Positions 8,223-17,047 of a stretch of 62,031 nt of DNA are shown here, piece by piece. The notes beneath the pieces are model-generated. The model searched no databases and was not told the origin of the DNA. It saw nothing but the letters and a program-made list of their open reading frames with translations. Numbering within the stretch: position 1 is the stretch's first letter; each line of letters opens with the position of its first letter. The position numbers were made by a program, and so were the translations under genes. The stretch is from NCBI GenBank assembly GCA_021325025.1, contig JAJPHZ010000029.1:1-62031 (forward strand), written 5' to 3'. The DNA comes from Pseudomonadota bacterium. GTDB lineage: Bacteria; Desulfobacterota; Binatia; Binatales; Binataceae.

Positions 8223-9425
8223 TCAACGAACGAAGACCGGCAGCGTCTCCCAGCCGCGCACGGTCGTTGTTGAACGCAGACGGGCATTATCCAAATCAAC
8301 CTCCCACTCGGGAAAGCGTTTCAACACCTCGTCCAGCACCACGCGGCCTTCGACCCGGGCGAGCGCACTGCCGAGGCAAGCGTGGATGCCGTATCCGAAT
8401 GTGAGGTGCGGATATTGATCGCGGTGGATGTCGAAGCGCTCACCGTCGGGGAAACGGCGTTCATCGCGGTTTGCGGCCCCCGTGAGCAGCAGCATCGCGC
8501 TGCCCTTGGGAACGGTCGTGCCGTAAAGTTCAACGTCCCGCGCCAAACATCGTCCGATATGGTCGGCCGGGGGCTCGTAGCGCAGGATTTCCTCGATCGC
8601 CTGCGGGATTAGCGCCCGGTTCTGGGCGATCTGGCGCCGCTGCTCGGGGTGGTCAGCGAGGACCTTTCCGGTCCATCCGATGAGGCGATTGGTCGTTTCA
8701 TTGCCGGCCGTGGCAAGCACACTGACGAAGACCAGCACCTCGGTGCGGGTCAGGCGCCGGGTGGTGCCGGTTTCATCGACGAACTCAGCATTTAGCAACT
8801 CTGTCATCAAATCGTCGGACGGGTGCTTGACGCGCCACTCGATGTACTCGTCGAAACTCATGTCAACGAACTGGCGCTCGGTATATGCCATCGGCTTGCC
8901 GGCTTCGCTGCGCAGCCTCGCGTCGCCACGTTCGCGTACGGCCTGTTGGTCCTGCTCCGGAATACCCAGCAGCATGCCGATGACCTTCATCGGCACCTGC
9001 GCCCCTAAGTCGGCGACAAAGTCGAACTTTCCAGCACCGACCAGCGGGTCGAGGCAGCGCGCGCAGAATTCGCGAATCCTGGGTTCGAGCGCATTCATCT
9101 TTCTGGCCGTGAACACCCGGCTGAGCAGCCCGCGATGGACTGTGTGGACGGGCGGATCCTCGAAGATGAACACGCCAGGGGGCGCGGGCAGGTTCGCTTT
9201 GATGGCCTCCAGGATAACGCCGCGGCCCGAGATGTAGGTGGCGTGATCGAGCAAGGCTTGAGCTACGTCATCAAACCGGCTCAGCGCATAGAAATCATGG
9301 CGCTCGTTATAATACAGGGGCGCTTGCTCGCGCAGACGCCGGAATACCGGATACGGATTCGCGGCAATCTGGGCGTCATATGGATCCCAGTAAACCGGGT
9401 CCTCGCTGGTGGCGCTCACGCTCAT
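8223..9425 (-). CDS. Cytochrome P450
   Basis: Soluble bacterial P450 of 400 residues. The oxygen-activating I-helix motif AGNETT is at residues 240-245, the K-helix ExxR at 279-282, and the heme loop FGYGIHACLG carries the thiolate Cys350. No transmembrane anchor is present, so ferredoxin-type partners are expected but none is seen here. The ATG at 9425 is only one base from a GGAGGT site; the GTG two codons on (9419) has better spacing and may be the true start. It is the first gene of a minus-strand run and is divergent from the AraC-type regulator, which therefore probably controls it. Confidence 0.93.
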   Translation of the reverse strand: MSVSATSEDPVYWDPYDAQIAANPYPVFRRLREQAPLYYNERHDFYALSRFDDVAQALLDHATYISGRGVILEAIKANLPAPPGVFIFEDPPVHTVHRGLLSRVFTARKMNALEPRIREFCARCLDPLVGAGKFDFVADLGAQVPMKVIGMLLGIPEQDQQAVRERGDARLRSEAGKPMAYTERQFVDMSFDEYIEWRVKHPSDDLMTELLNAEFVDETGTTRRLTRTEVLVFVSVLATAGNETTNRLIGWTGKVLADHPEQRRQIAQNRALIPQAIEEILRYEPPADHIGRCLARDVELYGTTVPKGSAMLLLTGAANRDERRFPDGERFDIHRDQYPHLTFGYGIHACLGSALARVEGRVVLDEVLKRFPEWEVDLDNARLRSTTTVRGWETLPVFVR

Positions 9426-9716
9426 ACCTCCGCAATCTTGACTTGTCCAAGCGCCGGCCGATGGCGCGGCTGGCGGCCAGGGACGGCAGTGGAGCCGCGG
9501 ATGCCAAGACCGGCATCTTCTGATCTACTAACGGCGTGCCGGGCGGTTCCAGACAATTTGCGCACGAGCCTGTGCATTTGATGCAACGCCGCATCGCTTG
9601 CCCTTAGTGTCCGGCTTCTCCCCCGATAGCCGGTTGGCGGCGCTTATCGGTATGCTTTTTCCGCCTGGTGGTGCTAGTTTTTCCGCATTCTGTTGGAGTC
9701 AGGAGGAGTAAAAGAG

Positions 9717-10835
9717 ATGAACGGCAATTTCTTTTACGCCTTGGAAGGGCCGCTTTACCCGATGCCGGGCAGGCGGCAGATGCGCACGGCCAATTTCGCC
9801 GGCTTTGCGGACTTGATTCGCAACCGGGGCTCCGATCCACGCCCCATCCTGGAACGCCACGGGCTCGATCCGCGAGCCATTCGCGATCCGGATTCCTACA
9901 TCGACTGCAAATCCATGGTCGAGGTGTTCGAGTATTGCAGCGCCTTGTTCAACGACTCGCTGTTCGGTCTGCGCCTGGCTGAGCGCCAGGACGCCGACGT
10001 TTACGGATGCGTCACCGCACTGTGCCGGGCGGCGTCGAACTTTAGAGAAGCCCTCGAAGGTTTCATCAAGTACATTCCGGTGATTCACGCGCCGGTTACG
10101 ATTCTGGAGCTGGTCGAGGGCAGCCAGACCGCTGAGCTGAGATGGGGCATCCGCCGCGCCGATTTGGGCTCGGGTAACCAGGGCAATTACCAGGCGGTGT
10201 TGCTGAATTTGAAACTTCTGCGGCTGATCGGGGGATGCAGGTTCCGTCCGAGCTACGTCAATCTGTGGGTCGATGCGCGGCGCAAGGACCTGCCTGAGAT
10301 CGAAGATAAACTCGGCTGCCGCTTCCACGACAAAGCGGCAACCAACGCCATCGCTTTTCCGGCCGCACTCCTCGATCAGCCGGTCGCCAGTTCCAGCCCA
10401 TTATTGTACAGGCTGCTGGACGGCTATTTGGATCGGCTCAAGGCGGCGCGCCGGACCACGATCGTGGAACGGGTCGAAGATTACGTGCGCGGCGCGCTGG
10501 CGTCGGGAACTTGCTCGATCCAATGTTGTGCCCGCAAACTCGGTACCTCGGTGCGCACGCTACAGGCCAATCTAAGCGATCATGGCCTGAAATTCTCCGA
10601 CATTTTGGAAAAACAGCGCATCGCTCTGGCCAGGATATATCTTGAAGAGGGCGCCTCCTCGCTGGACGACATCGCTGCCTTGCTCGGTTACTCCGAGGCC
10701 TCCAGTTTCGGCCGCGCCTTCAAACGCTGGACCGGATCGACGCCGCAGCGCTATCGCAAAACCACGGCGGCTGCGGGCCGCAGCGCCAAAGCGCTGCTGG
10801 GCGGAGCATCCGTCAGCGAAGAAGCGCGCGTCTAA
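9717..10835 (+). CDS. AraC family transcriptional regulator
   Basis: 372-residue regulator. The N-terminal part (roughly residues 20-210) is an arabinose-binding-like sensor domain of the type found in OruR/OxyR-unrelated AraC proteins; the C-terminal part has the two-helix-turn-helix AraC domain, ending LDDIAALLGYSEASSFGRAF (about 315-335) plus KRWTGSTPQRYR. The start is ATG 9717 behind AGGAGGA at 9701-9707; upstream TTG starts were rejected. It stands alone on the plus strand between the divergent P450 operon and a convergent SDR gene, so it is the obvious candidate activator of the catabolic genes on its left. The inducer is unknown. Confidence 0.9.
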   Translation: MNGNFFYALEGPLYPMPGRRQMRTANFAGFADLIRNRGSDPRPILERHGLDPRAIRDPDSYIDCKSMVEVFEYCSALFNDSLFGLRLAERQDADVYGCVTALCRAASNFREALEGFIKYIPVIHAPVTILELVEGSQTAELRWGIRRADLGSGNQGNYQAVLLNLKLLRLIGGCRFRPSYVNLWVDARRKDLPEIEDKLGCRFHDKAATNAIAFPAALLDQPVASSSPLLYRLLDGYLDRLKAARRTTIVERVEDYVRGALASGTCSIQCCARKLGTSVRTLQANLSDHGLKFSDILEKQRIALARIYLEEGASSLDDIAALLGYSEASSFGRAFKRWTGSTPQRYRKTTAAAGRSAKALLGGASVSEEARV

Positions 10836-10921
10836 AGGCGGACTGGCTGCGTCGGCGTACTCAATGGCTCGCCGCTTCGAACCGCAGCGGCGGGCTGTCC
10901 TGTGCCAAAAAAGATAGCGGT

Positions 10922-11662
10922 TCAGGCGATTTGGGCGGACCATCCGCCGTCGACGGTGATCACCGCGCCGGTGACGAAGGAAGCCCGATCGGAGGCCAGG
11001 AATGCCGCCACCTCAGCAACCTCGGCCGGTTGTCCGGGACGCTTAAGCGCACCCTTCTGCAGCATCTCCGGGAACCGTGCGCTGCCCTGCGCGCCCATGA
11101 TCTCGGTAAGGATGAAACCAGGGCAGATGGCGTTGGCGCGGATGCCGCTGGGTCCGTATTCAATCGCAGCCGCCTTGGTAATCGCGATGACACCGGCCTT
11201 GGCCGCGGAGTACACCCCGGTGCCGGGCGATGCATTAAGCCCGCCGATCGATGACCAGTTGAGAATCACCCCGCCGCCGCTCTTGAGCATCGCGCGGATA
11301 CCGTGCTTCATCCCCAGCAGGACCCCCCGCAGGTCAACATCCAGCGTCCGGTCGTAGTCCTCCATGGCGACGTCGGCAATAAGGCCACCGGCGCCGATGC
11401 CGGCCACGTTGAGGACCGCGTCAACGCGTCCGAGCTCCTTGACCGCCTTGGCCATCAGCGCTTCGACATCGGCTTCCTTGCTGACGTCGCAGTGAAAGGG
11501 AATGACGGCCCCGCCGACCTCGGCGGCGGTTTTCTGCTCCGCCCCGCTAATGTCGGCTGCCACCACCCGGGCGCCCTCGCGGACAAAAACTTTGGTCGAC
11601 GCCTTGGCCATCCCCGAGCCGGCGCCCGTGATGACCGCCACTTTACCATCGAGCAGTCCCAT
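10922..11662 (-). CDS. SDR family oxidoreductase
   Basis: 246-residue short-chain dehydrogenase/reductase, cytoplasmic, NAD(P)-dependent. The cofactor motif is TGAGSGMA (12-19), with Ala in place of the last Gly of TGxxxGxG. Catalytic Tyr151 and Lys155 lie in YSAAK, with Ser at 137/138. The C-terminus has the usual VTGAVITVDGGW. ATG 11662 follows AAGGAGGTT, one of the best ribosome sites in the window. It is downstream of the alpha/beta hydrolase and VOC genes on the same strand and converges with the AraC regulator. It probably oxidises a hydroxy intermediate of the pathway. Confidence 0.9.
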   Translation of the reverse strand: MGLLDGKVAVITGAGSGMAKASTKVFVREGARVVAADISGAEQKTAAEVGGAVIPFHCDVSKEADVEALMAKAVKELGRVDAVLNVAGIGAGGLIADVAMEDYDRTLDVDLRGVLLGMKHGIRAMLKSGGGVILNWSSIGGLNASPGTGVYSAAKAGVIAITKAAAIEYGPSGIRANAICPGFILTEIMGAQGSARFPEMLQKGALKRPGQPAEVAEVAAFLASDRASFVTGAVITVDGGWSAQIA

Positions 11663-11709
11663 GGAATTCTAACCTCCTTCTATCTGTCTATCGGTGGCTT
11701 CACGGGCTT

Positions 11710-12426
11710 TCAGAGCGACGCCAGCCTCAGCAGCATCTCAGCAACGGCCCGGGGTTCGGTGATCATCAGGTCGTGCCCGGTATCGATCTCCCAAACGCGC
11801 CCGTCCGAGGCCGCTTTCAGCGCGGCGACGTTGCGCGACGGCAGCGTCGAGGAGCAAACGATATGGGTCTGAGGGATCCGGCGCAGTGCGGCCTCGTTGC
11901 GCAGCCACAGCTTCTGTTCGAAACACTTCCATGGATGGGGCGTCAGTTTCGGCTCCATCCAGGCAATCTGTTCGGGATCCTTCACGCCGTAGAAGTGCAT
12001 CGGATCCTTCCCTGGATAGAGCACCAGCTCGATCCCGTCCACGATGCGGCCGTCGGCGCGCGCGGCGGCCATCAGCGATCCCGCGATGTCGACCAGCGAC
12101 TGGCCGTTGGCCGGTGTGGCGGCGTCCAGGTAGACGAGGTGGCCGACCCGTTCGGTGGCACGGTCGGCCACGCCGGTGATAACCATGCCGCCGTAACTGT
12201 GACCCACCAGTATCACATCGCGGAGGTCCTCGAACTCCAGCACCCTGACGATGTCCGTGATGTGGAGATCGAGATCGACGGCATGGCTCAGCAGATGCGC
12301 CCGCTCCCCCAGGCCCGTCAGGGTTGGCGTGTACACCTCATGCCCGTGAGAGCGGATGAGCCGCGCCACTCGCTGATAGCACCATCCGCCGTGTCCTCCG
12401 CCATGCACAAGCACGTAAGTTCTCAT
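11710..12426 (-). CDS. Alpha/beta hydrolase
   Basis: 238-residue alpha/beta hydrolase of the HNL/methyl-esterase-like group (short, MRTYVLVHGGGHGGWCY start). The nucleophile elbow is GHSYGG with Ser77; the oxyanion strand is VLVHGGGHGG; the catalytic His is in the C-terminal EIDTGHDLMITEP. ATG 12426 was preferred over an upstream TTG at 12447, with AGGGAAAG in front. It lies between the VOC gene and the SDR on the same strand, and could cleave an ester or a C-C bond of a ring-fission product. The substrate is not predictable. Confidence 0.88.
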   Translation of the reverse strand: MRTYVLVHGGGHGGWCYQRVARLIRSHGHEVYTPTLTGLGERAHLLSHAVDLDLHITDIVRVLEFEDLRDVILVGHSYGGMVITGVADRATERVGHLVYLDAATPANGQSLVDIAGSLMAAARADGRIVDGIELVLYPGKDPMHFYGVKDPEQIAWMEPKLTPHPWKCFEQKLWLRNEAALRRIPQTHIVCSSTLPSRNVAALKAASDGRVWEIDTGHDLMITEPRAVAEMLLRLASL

Positions 12427-12525
12427 AGCCGTCTTTCCCTGCGCCAATCGAATGATTACGCCGCGGTCAGCGCCCGGGCTGCCCCGGCCTGCAGTTCTGG
12501 GGGACGCGGCAGGCCTGCGGTTGAG

Positions 12526-12969
12526 TCACTGTGGCTGCGCGCGCACCAGCTCGATCAGCAGGCCGTCGGGGTCCTTGGCAAAGACCGCCACGCTATGGCC
12601 GCCCATCCTGATCATGGTCGAGCGCATCACTTCGACGCCCGCCGCTTCCAGTGCCGCGACCGCTTCTTCCACATCAGGCACCTGGATCGACAGGTGGGTA
12701 AAGCCAAGGTCGTTCATGGCGTGCGCCGGAGCGGGCTTCGGCGAGGGCGGCGAATCGTAGTGGAGCAGCTCGAGCTGGAAGCCGTCACGCTCGATGTACA
12801 CGGCGTGGACCTTGACGCCGCTCAGGCGCAACAGGGTGTCGCTCGGCTCTCCCTCGACGCGCAGTTCACGCACGTAGCGGAAGCCCAGCACGCCGCAGTA
12901 GAACTGTTTGGAGCGCTCCATGTCGGACACGCACACGCCGATGTGGGTTAGCTTGTGAAAGGTGCCCAT
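12526..12969 (-). CDS. VOC family (glyoxalase/bleomycin resistance/dioxygenase) protein
   Basis: 147-residue single-chain vicinal-oxygen-chelate protein with two beta-alpha-beta-beta-beta halves. The four expected metal-ligand positions are present: His9, Glu67, His92 and Glu140. It could be a glyoxalase, epimerase or small dioxygenase. ATG 12969 has a clean AGGAGGTGAG site. Remarkably, parts of a second, broken copy of this same gene lie at 13046-13150 and 14784-14880, and the sequence directly upstream of the start is a relic of the 3' end of an SDR gene. Confidence 0.88.
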   Translation of the reverse strand: MGTFHKLTHIGVCVSDMERSKQFYCGVLGFRYVRELRVEGEPSDTLLRLSGVKVHAVYIERDGFQLELLHYDSPPSPKPAPAHAMNDLGFTHLSIQVPDVEEAVAALEAAGVEVMRSTMIRMGGHSVAVFAKDPDGLLIELVRAQPQ

Positions 12970-12981
12970 CTCACCTCCTGA

Positions 12982-13150
12982 CGTCGTGAATCCTCACCTG
13001 CGACCGTCATCTGCGGCTGGATGCTTGCCGGTGATGCAGGAGAAGGCAGGCCGTCGGCGGTCCTTCGCAAAGACGGCCATGTTGTAGCCGCCGCTCTCGA
13101 TCACGGATGAGCGAATCACTTCAACGTCCGCCGCTTCCAACGCCGCGACC
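12982..13150 (-). pseudogene. Chimeric relic: VOC 3' part fused to SDR 3' end
   Basis: Read on the minus strand, 13150-13046 matches codons about 103-137 of the intact VOC gene (translated VAALEAADVEVIRSS..NMAVFAKD) with one 1-base indel. It then runs in frame into 13043-12982, which matches the last codons and trailer of the SDR gene at 14906-15676 (SCITGKHPAADDGRR-stop against SYITGKHLAVDGGRT-stop). The downstream trailer CGTCGTGAATCCT at 12982 is identical to that at 14894. I read this as the 3' end of one VOC copy joined by deletion to the tail of a lost SDR copy. Confidence 0.7.
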
Positions 13151-13214
13151 GGCGATCAACCGGTGCGTAGAGTGCGGTCACCCCCGTAAACTCCGCCATC
13201 TTGGCAACCCCTTG

Positions 13215-14486
13215 CTATTGCAGGATCTTCTGCAATCCGGCCGGTGAGCCGTAGCGGCTCAGATCCCGGTACTGCTCGGGTACTTCTTCATTGACGGCGA
13301 AGGTATCCTTCCCGACCACCGCGATGCTGGCGTGCAGGTTTTGGAAATCGATAATCCAGTTCACGCCGCGGACATTGATGAGAAAGCCGCCGCCGGGAAC
13401 CGGATGGGGGGATTCCAATGCCGCTGCCATCTTCCAGAATTTCATCGACGAATCCCACAGGTCGACATATTGCGGGACCCAACTGCGCGGGTCGACATAC
13501 ATCCGCCGCAACCCGTAACAGTAGCCCTTTTGCAAGCTCGGAACGCGCGTCACGTCCACCACCAGGGCGTCGAACAGTTGCCATTTGCCCACCACTGGCT
13601 TGGGAAACCAGATGGGCGGATAGAAGTTCTTGCTGTCGAACTGGGCGCGATTGCCCGGCTCGGGGCGAAACATCAGCATCTTTCGATGGCCCTGGAACCT
13701 GGCGTTGAACCATCCAACCGGCAAAGGAATATAGCCAAAAACGTCGTCCCCCACGTAGTCGGTACCCAAATACGGCGCGCATCGCGCGCCGCCCGAAAGC
13801 CGCAGCGCTCGCCGCAACGCCGGCACAAATACGTAGAATTCCGGAACTGTATTGGGGTCGTCGAAAATGAGCTCATCCGAGGCGGTATATTTTTCCTGCT
13901 CGGGTGTCAGAACTTCTCCGTAGAAAGCCTCGTAGTAACCTGGCATCTCCCTTTCGTGGCTGAATCCGGGATGGACACCATGGGCGATCCGCGCGTAAAT
14001 GCCAAAGGCCGTGAACACGGTGGCATTAAGATAGCGGTCGACCTCCGGGCTGAAGCTGGTGAAATAGTTAATCTCTCCGGGATAATGGTAGTAGACGTTG
14101 TAGAGGATTTTGTAGCCCGCCAAGGTTCCGGAATAATCAGGAAACGGGGCACCGGAATTATAGCCCTGGATCGTGTACCCGCCGGTGGGCAATGGGACCA
14201 AACGGGCCTGGTTCCTATATTTTTCAGTTGCGTCCCAATAGGCCCTGGGCAGCGGATAATCCACCGTGGCCCCGACCTCCATCTCCCAGCCCTGGGGCAA
14301 ACGCCAGATGGTGTCGCCCTGGAGGATCTTCTGCAGGCCCACCGGCATGAAGTCTTTGTACTGCCGCCAATTCTGCGCCGTGATCACTGTGCCCGGCGCA
14401 ATCGTCCCCGTAGTTGGCTCACCAGCCCATCCTGCGGCTGCGATTAGGCTGCAAGCGAGCAGTCCGGCTACAAGTTTTTTTGCCAT
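13215..14486 (-). CDS. DUF1329 domain exported protein (copy 2)
   Basis: 423-residue paralogue of the 4478-5755 protein, with the same order of motifs: signal peptide MAKKLVAGLLACSLIAAAG, then VITAQNWRQYKDFMPVGLQKI, DYSG, FDALVVDVTR, GVNWIIDFQNLHAS and the terminal SRYGSPAGLQKILQ. ATG 14486 gives the signal peptide and has a GGAGAGAG site; the longer upstream frame is not supported. The gene sits exactly between the two fragments of a broken VOC copy, so it probably arrived by insertion. Like copy 1 it is likely a periplasmic or outer-membrane-associated accessory protein for hydrophobic substrate handling. Confidence 0.85.
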   Translation of the reverse strand: MAKKLVAGLLACSLIAAAGWAGEPTTGTIAPGTVITAQNWRQYKDFMPVGLQKILQGDTIWRLPQGWEMEVGATVDYPLPRAYWDATEKYRNQARLVPLPTGGYTIQGYNSGAPFPDYSGTLAGYKILYNVYYHYPGEINYFTSFSPEVDRYLNATVFTAFGIYARIAHGVHPGFSHEREMPGYYEAFYGEVLTPEQEKYTASDELIFDDPNTVPEFYVFVPALRRALRLSGGARCAPYLGTDYVGDDVFGYIPLPVGWFNARFQGHRKMLMFRPEPGNRAQFDSKNFYPPIWFPKPVVGKWQLFDALVVDVTRVPSLQKGYCYGLRRMYVDPRSWVPQYVDLWDSSMKFWKMAAALESPHPVPGGGFLINVRGVNWIIDFQNLHASIAVVGKDTFAVNEEVPEQYRDLSRYGSPAGLQKILQ

Positions 14487-14783
14487 GTTCGCTCTCTCCG
14501 CGCTGCTTAACCTAACGCTGAAAGCCTGAAACATGTACCAAAGGCCCGTTGAACTCCCGTGACGCGAACGGCTCGCGCCACGAGCCTTGCGAGACTGCAC
14601 AATCCAATGTTGATTTCAACTAGCATCAGAACCGAACCAACGCCCTGACATTCCGTGCGCCGAAATCTACAGTTGGCGCAAAGGCGGCCGCCGGCTGGAA
14701 AGGCCAGCCACCTTCAGGGGACCGCGGTTGATTTCAGCCGGGTCGGTCCGAACTCGCTATCCGTACCAGGCGAAAGCTGGCAT

Positions 14784-14880
14784 CTCGCTCTCCCTCAACG
14801 CGGCGCACGCAGCGAAAGCCAGGCACGCCGCAGTAAAATCGTTTGGATCGCTCCATGGCGGACACGTCTTATCTCACCTT
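14784..14880 (-). pseudogene. VOC 5' fragment (relic)
   Basis: This stretch aligns with about codons 12-44 of the intact VOC gene. The segments CACGCCGCAGTA and CGCTCCATG..CGGACACG are shared, but several small deletions break the frame and the first 11 codons are missing. It follows the SDR gene 14906-15676 just as the intact VOC follows the SDR relic at 12982. The bases between here and the DUF1329 start (14487-14783) hold nothing else I can recognise. Confidence 0.65.
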
Positions 14881-14905
14881 CTGCCCGCCGCACCGTCGTG
14901 AATCC

Positions 14906-15676
14906 TTAGGTGCGGCCGCCATCGACGGCCAGATGCTTGCCGGTGATGTAGGAGGAATCGTCGCTGGCAAAAAACAACAACGCCGCCGCCGTGTCGGCCG
15001 GTTCACCATAACGTCCAATCGGCGGCATCAACTGCGCGGTCTCGTACAAGCCGGCGGTCATGGGCGTGCGGATATGCCCGGGCAAAATGCAATTGACGCG
15101 AATCTTGTGCGGCGCCAGTTCCAGCGCCAGCACCCGGGTCAGCATCAGCACTCCGGCTTTGGACACGCTGTAATCGGCCAGCATCGGGGCCGGCCCGATT
15201 GCCGCAATCGAGGAGACGTTGACGATCGCGCCGCCGTTTCCAGCCTTGATCATCCGGCGTGCCGCAGCCTGGTTGCTCAGCATCACGCCGGTCAGGTTCA
15301 CCCGGATGACGCGTTCCCATTCTTCCAGCGGCTTGTCGACAATCGGGCAGCGGCGCTGCGAGCCGGGGTGGGCGGGATCGTAGCCGGCGTGCGAAATGCC
15401 CGCCGACGCGATCAGAATATCGAGCCGGCCATATTCGTCGAGCGCCTTTTGTGCCATCGCATCGTTGTCGGCGGCGGAGGCGGTGTCGGTGCGGATGAAG
15501 ACCGCCGCACCGCCTTGCGCCCTGATCTCGGCCGCGGTGCGCTCCCCCGCCTCACGGTCGAGATCGGCAATCACGATTTTCGCACCCTCTTGCGCAAAGC
15601 GCAGACCGGCGCCCCTGCCGATACCGCTGGCCCCGCCGGTAATCACCGCCACCCGTCCTTGCAACCGCCCGTTCAT
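14906..15676 (-). CDS. SDR family oxidoreductase
   Basis: 256-residue short-chain dehydrogenase. Cofactor motif TGGASGIG (13-20), an Asp after strand 2 (ADLD, residues 37-40) that suggests NAD preference, catalytic Tyr169 and Lys173 in YSVSK, and Ser155/156. It carries an insertion after the active-site entry (GYDPAHPGSQRRCPI, about 98-112) that is longer than in the other SDRs here. ATG 15676 has a GGGAGAAG site. It lies 27 bases downstream of the amidohydrolase on the same strand. Its 3' end was duplicated upstream of the intact VOC gene. Confidence 0.9.
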   Translation of the reverse strand: MNGRLQGRVAVITGGASGIGRGAGLRFAQEGAKIVIADLDREAGERTAAEIRAQGGAAVFIRTDTASAADNDAMAQKALDEYGRLDILIASAGISHAGYDPAHPGSQRRCPIVDKPLEEWERVIRVNLTGVMLSNQAAARRMIKAGNGGAIVNVSSIAAIGPAPMLADYSVSKAGVLMLTRVLALELAPHKIRVNCILPGHIRTPMTAGLYETAQLMPPIGRYGEPADTAAALLFFASDDSSYITGKHLAVDGGRT

Positions 15677-15703
15677 GGAAACTTCTCCCGCATCGCGGCG
15701 GCT

Positions 15704-16870
15704 TCAGTTGAGCTTGTAAATCCGCTTGATATTTTCGCCCATCACCAGCCGCGCGCTGCGCTCGTCGAGAAGCTCAAGCAGTTCTTCGAGTTCGGGCACC
15801 CATGACGCGGTGTGATCGGGATGGGGATAATCGGTTGCCCAGGCAAAAATCTCGGGGCCCAGGTACTTGATGGCGTAGGCCATGGCATGTTCGTCGGGGT
15901 CGCCCGAAATGAAGCATTGGCGTTTGAAGTACTCGCTCGGTTTGAGCTTCAGCGGCACCATCGCGCCGAGATGAGTTTTCTTCAGCGCGTCGAGCCGGTC
16001 CAGGAACGAGCCGATCCACCCGGCCTCCGCTTCCAATACCCCGAGGCGGAAGTTGGGGAATTTCTCGAACACACCGTAATTGAAGAAGCCCCCGAGCGCC
16101 TCCATCGTTCCCAGATTTACCAGCGACAAGGTGTAAAACATGTTCCTGGGTTTATAGGCGTCCCAGTTGTATCGGGCGAGGTGGTATTTCGCTTGATCCA
16201 CCGAGACGTGAAGCGTGAGTGGAATATCAAGCTCCTGGGCTTTGGCGAACAGCGGGTCATGATCGGGATGGGCGTGGGGCTTTTCGACCGGCGCACCCAG
16301 GGTCAGGAACGCGCCGCGGCATCCGTCTTTCACCGCGCGTTCCATCTCTTTGACCGAGCCTTCGACATCGAGCAGCGTCAGTTGCGCCACCGCGACCATG
16401 CGGCCGTTGCCGACCCGGCAGAAATCGGCGATCCAGCGGTTGTAGGCGCGGCAGTATGCCAGCGAGATTTCGGGGTCGGGCGTGACGTACTCCCAGTTCA
16501 ACATAATGGTGGGATAGAGAATGGCGTGCTCCAGATTCTCCTTATCCATCATGTCAAGGCGCTCGTGCGGGTCCATCGCACCGTAAGGCGCGCTGCCCAT
16601 ATAGGTGCGCGGCGCCAACGGGTCGGAGCCCATCGCGTGAACTCTGCTGATGATGCCCTTGGCGACGAAGGGAACCGATTGGCCGTCGCTTTCCAGGTAC
16701 TCCAGGCCCTCGCTGTCGGTCCGGATGCGCAAGGCGCGCGGCTTGTACTTGTTTTCCAGATAGTTTTCCCACAAGTCGGCCGGCTCCGCCACGTGACCGT
16801 CGGCGTCGACCGCGCCGGCGTGGGGAAAGCGCTTCAATTCGTATGGCATCGCATGCTTGGTCTGACTCAT
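15704..16870 (-). CDS. Amidohydrolase-2 family metal-dependent hydrolase/decarboxylase (copy 2)
   Basis: 388-residue amidohydrolase-2 protein with the standard N-terminal metal motif DADGHVAEPADLW, a central TLHVSVDQ strand and the C-terminal WATDYPHPDH motif. The extra central sequence fits the ACMSD/LigW-like branch rather than classical amidases. ATG 16870 is used; a second ATG eight codons in (MPYELKRF) is possible. It heads the operon amidohydrolase-SDR and is divergent, across 177 bases, from the Crp/Fnr-like regulator, which may control it. The substrate is unknown. Confidence 0.86.
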   Translation of the reverse strand: MSQTKHAMPYELKRFPHAGAVDADGHVAEPADLWENYLENKYKPRALRIRTDSEGLEYLESDGQSVPFVAKGIISRVHAMGSDPLAPRTYMGSAPYGAMDPHERLDMMDKENLEHAILYPTIMLNWEYVTPDPEISLAYCRAYNRWIADFCRVGNGRMVAVAQLTLLDVEGSVKEMERAVKDGCRGAFLTLGAPVEKPHAHPDHDPLFAKAQELDIPLTLHVSVDQAKYHLARYNWDAYKPRNMFYTLSLVNLGTMEALGGFFNYGVFEKFPNFRLGVLEAEAGWIGSFLDRLDALKKTHLGAMVPLKLKPSEYFKRQCFISGDPDEHAMAYAIKYLGPEIFAWATDYPHPDHTASWVPELEELLELLDERSARLVMGENIKRIYKLN

Positions 16871-17047
16871 GTTCCGAACGCTCCGTTGGAATGGCGCGCC
16901 GCGGGCTGTTTGTTATGATCGCGCTTTGGCGGGCCCGTGGTTCGCTGTTGCGAACTATCGGTTCTCTGATCAAAGGTTGTCAAGGCAGGTAATGGACACG
17001 GCGCCGGGTTTTTGCTGAAAGCAGGCAATTTTGCTGTATCCAACTAA

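Noticed and set aside
11773..12951. Plus-strand frame opposite the hydrolase and VOC genes
   Set aside because: Antisense shadow across two clear genes and their gap.
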